Assembly: GCA_964629575.1 (NCBI GenBank)
Contig: CAZVUM010000016.1
Location: forward strand, 1-64,000
DNA length: 64,000 bases
Direction: 5' to 3'
Source of the DNA: JAYPWI01 sp964629575
Lineage (GTDB): Bacteria; Actinomycetota; Acidimicrobiia; Acidimicrobiales; Poriferisodalaceae
This document shows, piece by piece, positions 23,611 through 32,166 of this stretch. The notes below the pieces were generated by a model. The model saw only the letters and a program-made list of their open reading frames with translations. It did no database searches and was not told the origin of the DNA. Within the stretch, counting starts at the first letter, position 1. The number at the start of each line of letters is the position of its first letter. The position numbers were made by a program, and so were the translations under genes.

Positions 23611-26600
23611 TCAAGTCTCCACGCGCCAACTGATCGAGGCTTCCTCGCTCGCGGGGGCGTAGGAGCACCGCAGTCCGGTCCGGATGGAACGGTCCAGGTG
23701 GGCGGCGAGCGAGGGAGCGACCGTTTCCATGCGGCGGAGGGCATCTCGTAGGCGGGCGCTCACTGCCTTTCGCGCTCGTTCAGCCGGATCGTTGGCGTTC
23801 GAGCGGAGACGACCGCCGAGGCCTGTGGCGCGCCGGATCTCTGCGAGCACTTGCTCACGTTCGGTCTCCAGGGTCTCGACCCGTCCGATATCGGCATCGG
23901 ACCCGGCCCGGTCGATGTCGACCGAGATCTCGTCGAGGCGAACGCGATAGGCCTTGAGAGCGTCGATGTCGATCAACTCCTGCCTACTATGGCCAGCAGC
24001 CACGCCACCCGCCAGTTGCAGCGCCGAGACCTCCTCACCTGGTCGCCGCACCAGCGCGGCGATGTCGGCGAGACCCTTCACGTGCGGGAGACTTCCGTGC
24101 TCGCCCCGCCACGAGACCGTCCACACTTTCCCGGTCCTGGTGAGGGTCGCGTGCCCTCCATCAGGCTCCGACCGACCGATGCCGTCAGGGCTACCGCCTC
24201 GCGACGTCAGCGAGCGCAGGGCGGCCTCGCCCGCATCGGTCCAGACTGCTGCGCCCAGTCGTCGGGCAGTCTCGATCGAGCTCTGGAGCATCCGTTGAGC
24301 GGCCTCGTCGTCGCCGAGTGCGCCGGCGAGGATTCCGGCGGTGTGCGCGAACGGACCGGCGAAGGCCACGACTGCGCCGTTCACGCCACAGGTCCCCGCC
24401 AGTGGCGCGATATCGACGAGGAGGGCCTCGCAGAGCTGGGCGTCGCCAACGGCGGTCGCTGCCTGTGCGAGGTGGGTGATGAGCACCGAGCGCAGGTAGG
24501 AGCCATCACTCTGCCAGCCCCCGGCCTCGGCCACCGTCGCGATCTCGCGGCCTGCCGCGTCGAGATCACCAGCCGCGGCCCACGCACCAGCGGCGACAGA
24601 GTGAGCGAGAACCGGTGCTCCGGTCCACCATCGCACCGCGTCGACAGCGAGCGCCGTGAACTCCTCAGGATCGTTGCGGGCCCCGGCCAGGGCCACCCGC
24701 TGTGACATCAGCACGTTCCCGGTGTCCGGCTCATGAATCCGTTCGCCGATCTGAGCGGCATCGTGCATCAGCGTCTCGGCGGTGGTGGCGTCGCCTTCGA
24801 GCAGGGCGAGGCAGGCTCGGCGAGTCGCGACCAGGTAACGGTCACGGGGCTCATCGCGTGCATCGAGGAGGCCGAACCATCGGTCGAGTACCGGCCGAAA
24901 ACGGGCCGAGCCGGACTCGAGCAGCCCGTTCGCCGACAAGACAAGGCCTTCGGCCTGGCGGTCGATGTCTCGGAGGCGGGCTCCGACCGACGCGATTTCC
25001 TGGCCCAACTCGGCGCGCTCGCGACCGGTACCGGGACGCCAGAGTGCGTCGTGGCGGGCAAGGAGGCCGGCGATAAGGGTTTCGTCATCGTCCACCTCCC
25101 GAGCGAGTGCGAGGGCCGCTTCGCTGAGCGGGCCTGCTCGGAGCCGGTCCTGGGCGACAGAGTGCTGGAGCTCTCGCGCCAGGGCCGCCGTGATCCGTGC
25201 TTGGCGGGCCACGTCGACCCCGGTCACCGTCTCGAGCGCCGTTTCGAGGTGGGCGATGATCTCGTCTCGTGGTGTCGCGAACTTGGCCCCGAGCCGCTGT
25301 ATCGCGAGCGCGACATCGGCCCGCAGACTCGGATCCGGCACGATCGTCACGGCGTGGAGCAACAGATCGCGGGCCGTGTTCGGGTCGCCCGACCGTGCTT
25401 GGTTGTCAGCTTCCTCGATGAGGATCCGGACGAGCAGCTCCGCCTCGACGTTGCATCCAGCATCGAGGGCTGCGGTTCGAGCCCGACGCAAGTGTCCGGC
25501 GGCCTCGGTGAACGCTGAACGCCGCCGGTCATCGAGCGCAGCCGCGCGGGCCCAATCGATCGCTCGCAACGGATCGCCGACTCCGGCTGCACGAGTGAAG
25601 TGGTACGCCAGGTCCCCGGGAGCGACGTACCCGCCGCGCTGAACCCGGGCCACGAGGGCATCCCCGATGCGACCGTGCAGCTGGGCGCGGGTCGTCACGT
25701 CGAGACGGCCATAGAGGGTCTCGCGGAACAGATCGTGGGTGAACCAAAAATCGTCTCCCGAGGTGGAGCGGACGAGCCCGACGGCCTCCGCCGGTCCCAG
25801 CAGTCGGAGCACTTCGGCCGGAGGGGCCTCGATCACCGCTCCCAACACATCGGGGAGGAGTCGGTTTCCGAGCACGCTGGCAGCGTCGAGCAGCTGCCGA
25901 CTCTGCTCGGCCAGTGCCCCCAATCGGCGGGCAACAGCACCGGTCACCACTGTGGGCAACGTCCCTTCGGCGCCGAGCTCGGGCATTCGGGCGAGCTCGC
26001 TCACGAAGAGCGGGTGACCTCCGGTACGCCGATGGAGCTCCGTGGACCGCGCCCGCGCGGTCTCCGGCGCGCCCATCGACGTGAGCAGCTCCGCAACGGC
26101 TTCCTTTGTCAGGCCGTCGAGGTGGATGTGGTCGGAGTGAGCGCCCAAGTTGGCAAGCCGCGCATGCCCGAGCTCGTCGAGCTCGTCATGGCGATATGCG
26201 CCGACGATGAGCAGTCGAGCAGCAGCGGGTGTGCCGGCCACATGATCGAGTAGGTCGAAGGTGGACGTGTCGGCCCACTGGAGGTCGTCGAGAACGACCA
26301 CCACGTGGTGGTCCGCCGCAAGGGCCTCCAGCCAGCGGGTCGCGGCGTCGAGCAACAGGAGTCGGTGCCGATCGGGATCGTCGATGGGGGCGGTTGCCGA
26401 GCCCAACTCACGAACGAGCGCGGACAGAATCTCGCGGTCCTGACCCGCAGCGGCGGCCGCGGCCTCGGTGCCCAGGAGCCGGACGAGATCGCCGAGGGCC
26501 TGAGTCCACGGCCAGAACCCAGGCGCGCCATCACCATGCCAGCACGTGCCCCACCCGACGAGGAGCGCATCAGAGGGGGACCTGTCGATGGCCGCCCGGA

Positions 26601-26742
26601 TGAGTGACGTCTTCCCCATGCCAGCCTCACCACTCACCACAACCGTGGTTCGGCGGCCCACTGCCGATGCCGACATCGCATCGCCAACACGTCGCAGTGG
26701 ATCGCTTCGGCCGACGATCGCCTGCGTCTCCATGTGTGGCAT
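23611..26742 (-). CDS. Large MalT/LuxR-like ATPase regulator without a visible C-terminal LuxR helix-turn-helix
   Basis: The 1043-residue STAND-type ATPase has Walker A SGEAGMGKTSL (residues 37-47), Walker B VVVVLDDLQWADTS (about 147-160), a winged-helix-like region and a long alpha-helical repeat section. The last 200 residues hold a domain common in actinobacterial regulators of this type (GKVWTVSWRGEHGSLPHVKGL ... ATGLGGRLR ... HLDRSIRTGLRCSYAP). No LuxR helix-turn-helix is seen at the end, so DNA binding, if any, would use another part. It faces the methyltransferase operon across 108 bases holding phased TCTGGCG boxes, which suggests it controls that operon and itself. AGAAGAG upstream of ATG 26742 supports the start. 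Confidence 0.8.
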   Translation of the reverse strand: MPHMETQAIVGRSDPLRRVGDAMSASAVGRRTTVVVSGEAGMGKTSLIRAAIDRSPSDALLVGWGTCWHGDGAPGFWPWTQALGDLVRLLGTEAAAAAAGQDREILSALVRELGSATAPIDDPDRHRLLLLDAATRWLEALAADHHVVVVLDDLQWADTSTFDLLDHVAGTPAAARLLIVGAYRHDELDELGHARLANLGAHSDHIHLDGLTKEAVAELLTSMGAPETARARSTELHRRTGGHPLFVSELARMPELGAEGTLPTVVTGAVARRLGALAEQSRQLLDAASVLGNRLLPDVLGAVIEAPPAEVLRLLGPAEAVGLVRSTSGDDFWFTHDLFRETLYGRLDVTTRAQLHGRIGDALVARVQRGGYVAPGDLAYHFTRAAGVGDPLRAIDWARAAALDDRRRSAFTEAAGHLRRARTAALDAGCNVEAELLVRILIEEADNQARSGDPNTARDLLLHAVTIVPDPSLRADVALAIQRLGAKFATPRDEIIAHLETALETVTGVDVARQARITAALARELQHSVAQDRLRAGPLSEAALALAREVDDDETLIAGLLARHDALWRPGTGRERAELGQEIASVGARLRDIDRQAEGLVLSANGLLESGSARFRPVLDRWFGLLDARDEPRDRYLVATRRACLALLEGDATTAETLMHDAAQIGERIHEPDTGNVLMSQRVALAGARNDPEEFTALAVDAVRWWTGAPVLAHSVAAGAWAAAGDLDAAGREIATVAEAGGWQSDGSYLRSVLITHLAQAATAVGDAQLCEALLVDIAPLAGTCGVNGAVVAFAGPFAHTAGILAGALGDDEAAQRMLQSSIETARRLGAAVWTDAGEAALRSLTSRGGSPDGIGRSEPDGGHATLTRTGKVWTVSWRGEHGSLPHVKGLADIAALVRRPGEEVSALQLAGGVAAGHSRQELIDIDALKAYRVRLDEISVDIDRAGSDADIGRVETLETEREQVLAEIRRATGLGGRLRSNANDPAERARKAVSARLRDALRRMETVAPSLAAHLDRSIRTGLRCSYAPASEEASISWRVET

Positions 26743-26751
26743 CTGATCTCT

Positions 26752-26810
26752 TCTGGCGAGCCCTCAGAAACGCCAGACGAGATCTGGCGGGATCTCCACG
26801 GTATCTGGCG
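26752..26810. promoter_or_regulatory. Phased TCTGGCG boxes in a divergent promoter region
   Basis: TCTGGCG occurs at 26752-26758, 26783-26789 and 26804-26810, with an inverted copy CGCCAGA at 26771-26777. The last forms a palindrome with the second box (CGCCAGA, 5 bases, TCTGGCG). Centre-to-centre distances of 31 and 21 bases are close to three and two helical turns, placing the direct copies on one DNA face. This is typical of cooperative regulator binding. Confidence 0.6.
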
Positions 26811-26850
26811 CCTGAAGGACGACACCCCAATCAGAGAAGGATGAAGACCC

Positions 26851-27702
26851 ATGACGTTCAACCCAACCAAATACAAGATGACCACCCGCCAACAGTGGGA
26901 GGACTACGCGGGTGGATGGAATGACTGGTCACCCCTGCTCGAGCGCTGGCTCGGACAGGCGACCGAGCGCATGCTCGACCTCGCGGGCGTGCGGTCCGGA
27001 AGCCGGGTGCTCGATGTAGCAGCAGGAGCAGGAGGACAGAGCATCGCCGCAGGCCGACGCGCCGGCGACGACGGTTCGGTGTTGGCCACCGACCTCTCCC
27101 CCACCATCCTCGACCATGCGGCGCAGGCGGCGAAGTCGGCAGGACTGAAGAACCTCGCGACCCGCGAACTCGACGGCGAGGCACTCCACGAGCTCCCCGC
27201 GGAGAGCTTCGACGCGGCGATCTCGCGGGTGGGCCTCATCTACTTCCCGGACCGCCACCAGGCCCTCACCGGCATTCACCATGCACTCCGCGACGGCGGA
27301 CAGTTCGCAACCATCACCTACTCGACCGCGGCCACCAACGGCTTCTTCTCCCTGCCGGTGTCGATCATCCGTGAACGAGCGCAACTCCCTGCCCCGGCCC
27401 CCGGCCAGCCCGGTCCGTTCAGCCTCGCGGACCCCGAAGTCCTCGAAAAGGACCTCTTCGGTGCGGGGTTTCGCGACGTCGTCATCGACACGATCGATGC
27501 GCCGGTGATACTTCCGTCAGCCGCCGAGTGCGTCCGTTTCGAACGCGAATCATTCGGTGCCCTGCACCAGATGTTGGCGACGATGCCTCCCCCGGAGCAG
27601 TCGTCGGTCTGGGACGAAATCGAGACCGCCTTGCGCCAGTTCGATACAGCCGACGGGTTCGTCGGGCCTTGCGAGCTCGTCATCGCGGGAGCGACGCGAT
27701 GA
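26851..27702 (+). CDS. Class I SAM-dependent methyltransferase
   Basis: This 283-residue methyltransferase has motif I VLDVAAGAGGQSIAAGRR, the acidic residue ending motif II in LATDLSPTIL, and the post-I block SFDAAISRVGLIYFPD typical of the UbiE/Methyltransf_11 type. GAAGGATG about 9 bases before the ATG serves as ribosome site. It is the first gene of a plus-strand operon; its TGA overlaps the nitrilase ATG (ATGA). The substrate is unknown. The link to a nitrilase and a rhodanese hints at a small-molecule nitrile or cyanide-related pathway. Confidence 0.85.
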   Translation: MTFNPTKYKMTTRQQWEDYAGGWNDWSPLLERWLGQATERMLDLAGVRSGSRVLDVAAGAGGQSIAAGRRAGDDGSVLATDLSPTILDHAAQAAKSAGLKNLATRELDGEALHELPAESFDAAISRVGLIYFPDRHQALTGIHHALRDGGQFATITYSTAATNGFFSLPVSIIRERAQLPAPAPGQPGPFSLADPEVLEKDLFGAGFRDVVIDTIDAPVILPSAAECVRFERESFGALHQMLATMPPPEQSSVWDEIETALRQFDTADGFVGPCELVIAGATR

Positions 27703-28649
27703 GCAGGTCGCGGACGTTCCGGGTCACTGCCGTGCAGGCCACGCCCGTGTACCTCGATCGAGATGCCACCCTGGAGGTCGTCGTCGACGAGACCGCCAAG
27801 GCCGCAGCCGACGGCGCAGATCTGGTCGTGTTCCCGGAGTCCTTCGTCCCCGGCTACCCGGACTGGCTGTGGCGGCACAAGCCCTGGAGCGACGCAGACT
27901 GGTACGCGCGGTTCCAGGACCAAGCCATCGACGCCACCGACCCAGCCCTCGACCCTGTCCGTGCGGCCGCCGAAACCGCCGGTGTCTGGGTTGCGCTCGG
28001 AATCAACGAACGAGCCGCTTCGGGAACCCTCTACAACGCCGTCGTCTACATCAGCGACGAGGGTGAGATCGCAGGCCTCCACCGCAAGCTCGTCCCGACC
28101 GGAGCCGAACGTCTGGTGTGGGCCAACGGCCAAGGACCCATGCTCACCGTGATCGACATCGGCGGCGTGAAGGTCGGCTCCCTCATCTGCTGGGAGAACT
28201 ACATGCCGCTCGCACGAGCCGCGCTCTACGAGAAGGGCATCGACGTCCTACTCGCGCCCACCTGGGACAACAGTGACGAGTGGGTCCCGACCCTGCGCCA
28301 CACCGCCAAGGAAGCCCAGATCTTCGTGGTCGGCGTGACCGCCTTCCTCCGCGGCAGCGACGTGCCCCGGGACCTCCCGGGCGCCGAGGAGCTCTACGGG
28401 CACGACGACGACTTCATGTCGAAGGGCAACAGCACCATCGTCGCCCCAGGCGGGGAGATTGTCGCCGGCCCGCTCATCGCTGAAGCGGGCAGGGTCAGCG
28501 CCACCCTCGAGCTCGACCGGATCGCGGCCGGACGCCGGGCCCTGGATCCCACCGGCCACTACGCCCGCCCCGACATCCTCTCACTCACCATCAACACGAA
28601 CGGAGACAGCGATGAGACATACGCTGCGCCAAACAACCCCCCGCGCTGA
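27699..28649 (+). CDS. Nitrilase (carbon-nitrogen hydrolase)
   Basis: The 316-residue protein has the complete nitrilase Glu-Lys-Cys triad: VVFPESFVPGYP, HRKLVPTGAERLVW and GSLICWENYMPLARAAL. The CWEN form after the nucleophile is that of true nitrilases and cyanide-degrading enzymes rather than amidases. It would turn an organic nitrile into the acid plus ammonia. The start ATG overlaps the methyltransferase stop. Its last 38 bases overlap the rhodanese gene in a different frame, so all three genes are tightly coupled. Confidence 0.9.
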   Translation: MSRSRTFRVTAVQATPVYLDRDATLEVVVDETAKAAADGADLVVFPESFVPGYPDWLWRHKPWSDADWYARFQDQAIDATDPALDPVRAAAETAGVWVALGINERAASGTLYNAVVYISDEGEIAGLHRKLVPTGAERLVWANGQGPMLTVIDIGGVKVGSLICWENYMPLARAALYEKGIDVLLAPTWDNSDEWVPTLRHTAKEAQIFVVGVTAFLRGSDVPRDLPGAEELYGHDDDFMSKGNSTIVAPGGEIVAGPLIAEAGRVSATLELDRIAAGRRALDPTGHYARPDILSLTINTNGDSDETYAAPNNPPR

Positions 28650-29520
28650 CAACGACCGGCCAGCACTGGTTACCCCCGACTGGCTGACGGGACACCTCGA
28701 CGATCCGGAGGTGCGGGTCATCGAGGTCGACGTCTCCCCGGCCGCGCACGACCAGGGCCACATCCCCGGTGCCGTGCTGTGGAACATCTACACCGACATC
28801 AAGGACGAGAACTATGACTTCGTGGGGCGGACCGCCTTCGAGGAATTGGTGCGCCAATCCGGGATCGACAAGGGAGCAACCGTCGTCTTCTACGGCTACG
28901 CGCCAGCCTTCGGGTTCTGGCTACTGCGACTCTTCGGCCATGACGACGTACGCATCCTCGATGCAGATCGAGCCACATGGCAGGCCGAGCACCACCCGTG
29001 GACCAGCGCTACATCGGTCCCGGCGCCATCGCAGTACATCCTCGGACAAGAGCTGCCCGCGCTGCGGGCATCGTTGACCGACGTGCGGGACGGCATCGAC
29101 GAGCCGGCCCTGACGACCATCGACGTTCGCTCGACGCCCGAGTACTTGGGTGAACGGTTCTGGCCATCGGGTGGGATGCACCCCGACGGCCGCGCCGGGC
29201 ACGTGCCGGACGCCGTCAGCCTCCCCGCCGACGCCTACGTCGACGAGCGAGGTGCGTTCCGGTCCTGGGACGAACTGAGCCAGCAGTTCCCTGAATTCGA
29301 CGGATCCAAGACCGACCCGCTGATCACCTACTGCACCATCGGTGCGAGAGCTTGCACCGCATGGTTCGTTTTGTCAGAACTCCTCGGGCACCACGACGTC
29401 CGCGTCTACGACGGCTCCTGGGCCCAATGGGGACGAACGGCAGCGGCCCCTGTCGATACCGGTGAGCCCGGAGCTTCCCGCAGGAAGCTGGGCGACCGGC
29501 TCGGGGTTACATGTTCATGA
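28612..29520 (+). CDS. Two-domain rhodanese (thiosulfate/3-mercaptopyruvate sulfurtransferase)
   Basis: This 302-residue tandem rhodanese has an inactive N-terminal domain (GHIPGAVLWNIYTDIK; FYGYAPAFGF without an active Cys) and an active C-terminal domain with ITYCTIGARACTAWFVL, whose Cys would carry persulfide sulfur. The substrate-selecting loop CTIGAR is of the thiosulfate type more than the CG[S/T]GVT mercaptopyruvate type. It converts cyanide to thiocyanate or serves as a sulfur donor. It begins inside the end of the nitrilase gene, so nitrile hydrolysis and cyanide or sulfur handling appear linked. Confidence 0.88.
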   Translation: MRHTLRQTTPRADNDRPALVTPDWLTGHLDDPEVRVIEVDVSPAAHDQGHIPGAVLWNIYTDIKDENYDFVGRTAFEELVRQSGIDKGATVVFYGYAPAFGFWLLRLFGHDDVRILDADRATWQAEHHPWTSATSVPAPSQYILGQELPALRASLTDVRDGIDEPALTTIDVRSTPEYLGERFWPSGGMHPDGRAGHVPDAVSLPADAYVDERGAFRSWDELSQQFPEFDGSKTDPLITYCTIGARACTAWFVLSELLGHHDVRVYDGSWAQWGRTAAAPVDTGEPGASRRKLGDRLGVTCS

Positions 29521-30239
29521 CCTCAACTGTTGCCGCTGGCCGTCTGGGCAGGGTGGGTGCACGGTTGTCGCAGTATGGGACCTGGATCGCGTGCTGTTTG
29601 AGCCGGGGCCGGCGGGCGCCTCTTGGTGAGAGTGATGTGGACCAGTTGGTGGCCGAGTTCGGCGAGAGCCTGTTCGCGGGAGGTACGTGCGTGTTCCGCC
29701 AGGGAGACGACGCAGCCCAGATCCATCTGGTCCGCACCGGCAGCGTCGAGCTGTCGCGGGTGATCAATAGCCGGCGGGTCGCGTTGCAGATTCTGCGTCC
29801 GGGCGATGTGTTTGGTGACGTGCCGGCGTTCTTGGGCGAGCCCGAGCCCTTCGATGCTCGGGCTCTGGAGGACTGCGCCATCTTGTCCCTCGACGCCGCC
29901 TCGTTGTTCGAGATGCTCCAGACCCGGCCCCAGGTGGCGCGCCGGTGGATCGTGTCGCTGGCCGAGCGCATGAGCGGGTTACAGCAGCGCCTCGGTGACT
30001 TGCTTGCGGGCGGCCTCGACACCCAGCTGGCATCGGTCCTGCTACGAGAGAGCGCCGACGGTTGTGATGTGACGCTGACCCAAGACCAGTTGGCCGACAT
30101 GCTCGGCTCGGCCCGCACAAGTGTCCAGCGGGTGCTCAAGCAGCTCGAGGCCGATGGGTTGATCGAGCTCGGCTATCGCCGGATCGCCGTGATCGACCCC
30201 GACGGGCTCGCAGGGCTCATCGGCGACCGCGAGGCATAG
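29511..30239 (+). CDS. Crp/Fnr family transcription regulator
   Basis: The 242-residue protein has a cyclic-nucleotide-binding-like domain (RQGDDAAQIHLVRTGSVEL; LQILRPGDVFGDVPAFLG) and a C-terminal HTH (LTQDQLADMLGSARTSVQRVLKQLEADGLI). Two adjacent cysteines at the N-terminus (ACCLS) and two others are not arranged as in FNR, so a classic [4Fe-4S] sensor is not evident. ATG 29511 overlaps the rhodanese stop; ATG 29517 is an alternative start. It may sense a small effector for the upstream nitrile operon or for the downstream patatin and membrane genes. Confidence 0.88.
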   Translation: MFMTSTVAAGRLGRVGARLSQYGTWIACCLSRGRRAPLGESDVDQLVAEFGESLFAGGTCVFRQGDDAAQIHLVRTGSVELSRVINSRRVALQILRPGDVFGDVPAFLGEPEPFDARALEDCAILSLDAASLFEMLQTRPQVARRWIVSLAERMSGLQQRLGDLLAGGLDTQLASVLLRESADGCDVTLTQDQLADMLGSARTSVQRVLKQLEADGLIELGYRRIAVIDPDGLAGLIGDREA

Positions 30240-30241
30240 CG

Positions 30242-31075
30242 ATGCCGACGGCGTTCGTGCTGTCCGGTGGCGCCAGTCTCGGGTCGATCCAGGTCGGGAT
30301 GGCTATCGCACTGGCCGAGGCCGGCATCGAACCGGATCTCATCGTGGGTAGCTCAGTGGGAGCGATCAACGGCGCCTGTCTGGCATCAACCAAACCAGCC
30401 GGCGATCTGGCCGAACTCTGGCGCGGCCTGCGCCGCACCGATCTGTTCCCGCTCCGACCGTTGGTCGGACTGCGCGGCTTCTTGGGCCGTCGCAGCCACT
30501 TCGTCCCCAACACCGGGCTGCGTCGGCTGTTGGAGCGCCACATCGCGTTCGCGCTCCTCGAAGACGCACCGGTCCCGTTCACCGCGATCACCACCGACTC
30601 CCGCTCCGGCGACGAAGTCGCAATCACCAGTGGTCCGGCGGTGCCGGCCATTCTCGCCAGCGCCGCACTCCCCGGCGTATTTCCTCCCGTCGAGATCGGC
30701 GGCCGTCTCCTCATCGATGGCGGGGTGGTGAACAACACCCCGATCACCGATGCCATCGAGGCCGGGGCCACCGAAGTGTGGGTGCTGTCCACGGGCTATT
30801 CCTGCGCGCTCAGCGAACCACCGAGGAGCGCTCTGGCGATGGCCATGCATTCGATCGCGCTGTTGGTGCAACAGCGCCTCGTTCTCGAAACATCGATGCG
30901 GAACTACCCGGTGCCAGTGCATCTGATCCCCCCGCCGTGCCCAATCAGCGTGACGCCGATCGATTTCTCCCAGACCCGCAACCTGATCGACCGAGCACAT
31001 GAAGGCACCCGCCAATGGCTCGCTGATGGTTGCCCCAACGCGATGCCTCTGGTGGTGCCCCACCGGCACGATTGA
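30242..31075 (+). CDS. Patatin-like phospholipase
   Basis: The 277-residue protein has the patatin catalytic dyad: oxyanion loop SGGASLGSIQVG, nucleophile elbow GSSVGAINGA (GxSxG), and Asp in LIDGGVVNNTP. These enzymes hydrolyse lipid acyl esters. There is no signal peptide, so it acts inside the cell or at the inner membrane face. It starts 2 bases after the Crp/Fnr gene stop and is most likely cotranscribed with it. Confidence 0.9.
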   Translation: MPTAFVLSGGASLGSIQVGMAIALAEAGIEPDLIVGSSVGAINGACLASTKPAGDLAELWRGLRRTDLFPLRPLVGLRGFLGRRSHFVPNTGLRRLLERHIAFALLEDAPVPFTAITTDSRSGDEVAITSGPAVPAILASAALPGVFPPVEIGGRLLIDGGVVNNTPITDAIEAGATEVWVLSTGYSCALSEPPRSALAMAMHSIALLVQQRLVLETSMRNYPVPVHLIPPPCPISVTPIDFSQTRNLIDRAHEGTRQWLADGCPNAMPLVVPHRHD

Positions 31076-31104
31076 CGGTGAGCGAGATTCTCACATCTGC
31101 GACA

Positions 31105-31173
31105 TTCTCGAAATGACACCCACAACGAGCTGGTTCCGAGTCTCGAAAGCTCCCTGATCTGGGGGACTCGAAA
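31105..31173 (+). promoter_or_regulatory. Repeated TCTCGAAA-type motifs before the membrane-protein pair
   Basis: TTCTCGAAA (31105-31113), TCTCGAAA (31141-31148) and ACTCGAAA (31166-31173) are direct repeats in the 113-base gap between the patatin gene and the first membrane protein. They look like operator copies, but the spacing is irregular and no regulator is known. Confidence 0.35.
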
Positions 31174-31188
31174 CGAAAGGGAACACTC

Positions 31189-32136
31189 ATGGCTGCAATC
31201 ACTCAGCTCGCAGCTCGACCACCATCGGGGGCCGATCCGAACGCCCGGTCGCGGTATCGCACCGTCGGCTTGGGCCTCGCGTTGGTGGGGATGATGGGCG
31301 CGGTGGTGTCAGTGATCGGCAACTTCGCCGCTGCCGGTAACATCGACGCCACAGACTCCTACCGAGAGACATTGGCCTGGACCTTCGGACTGTCCATCTT
31401 CTCCTTCGGGGTGGTCAAGCTCGCCATCGCCGTGATCTTGATGGGCATCGTCGTCAGACTGTGGTTCCGCGTCGATGCCATCAAGGGCTCGCTCGCCACC
31501 CTGCATGGCCACGGCGGCACGCGGGCGGCCACGGGCACCTTGAAGACCGACTGGGGCGCGGCGACCGTCACCGACGCGCCACCGAAGCTGCTGCCGATTC
31601 ATCGCTTGGCCCGGCTGATGTGGCGTCCCATGCTGGCCATGGGAGCCATAGGCCTCACCACCGGGCTGATCAGCTCCTGGGTGTGGGCCGACAAGACCCC
31701 GGGCACCGAGAGCTTCCGCCAAGCCGCCGCCTTCACCCAAGGCGTCGAGTTCTTGGGCGAGGCGCTGTTGTTGTCCGGGATCGCGTTCTTGTTGGGCACC
31801 ATCCTTGCCGGACTGCGTGAGGGCGGCGGCGAGGTCCAGTCAAGCTTGGGCCTGCCGGTCACCACCTTGAAGATGCCCGCCACCGCCAAGGCGTTCGTGG
31901 GGTTGATGATGATGGGGATGATGGCCGGGATCGCCCAGTTCGTCCTCTACCTGGTCCAGATCGGCAACGCCGACGACCCCGCCTCGTTCGCTGCGTGGGG
32001 CAACTGGCTCGGCCCGTTCCGTGAGCTCGCCCTCGGCCTGATCCTGGCCGGCGTCGTGTTGGCCCTGGTCGCCATCGCCAACGTGTTGGCCTTCCAGTTC
32101 GACCGCATCAAGTCCATCGTTCGCACCGGCGCCTGA
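31189..32136 (+). CDS. Integral membrane protein, GGGEVQ/LKMPATAKA family (member 1)
   Basis: This 315-residue protein has about six hydrophobic spans: two near residues 27-50 and 65-90, two in the middle (MLAMGAIGLTTGLISSWVW; FLGEALLLSGIAFLLGTIL), and two near the C-terminus. The signature GGGEVQSSLGLPVTTLKMPATAKAF precedes the fifth span and is matched in the next gene by GGGEVQATAGGQVQTLKMPATAKAM. No known family is recognised. AAAGGGA precedes ATG 31189. The neighbouring Crp/Fnr, patatin and formate/nitrite-channel genes suggest a role in envelope or redox stress, which is inference only. Confidence 0.75.
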   Translation: MAAITQLAARPPSGADPNARSRYRTVGLGLALVGMMGAVVSVIGNFAAAGNIDATDSYRETLAWTFGLSIFSFGVVKLAIAVILMGIVVRLWFRVDAIKGSLATLHGHGGTRAATGTLKTDWGAATVTDAPPKLLPIHRLARLMWRPMLAMGAIGLTTGLISSWVWADKTPGTESFRQAAAFTQGVEFLGEALLLSGIAFLLGTILAGLREGGGEVQSSLGLPVTTLKMPATAKAFVGLMMMGMMAGIAQFVLYLVQIGNADDPASFAAWGNWLGPFRELALGLILAGVVLALVAIANVLAFQFDRIKSIVRTGA

Positions 32137-32166
32137 GCCGCCACCTCTCGAGAAAGAAGAAGTCCA

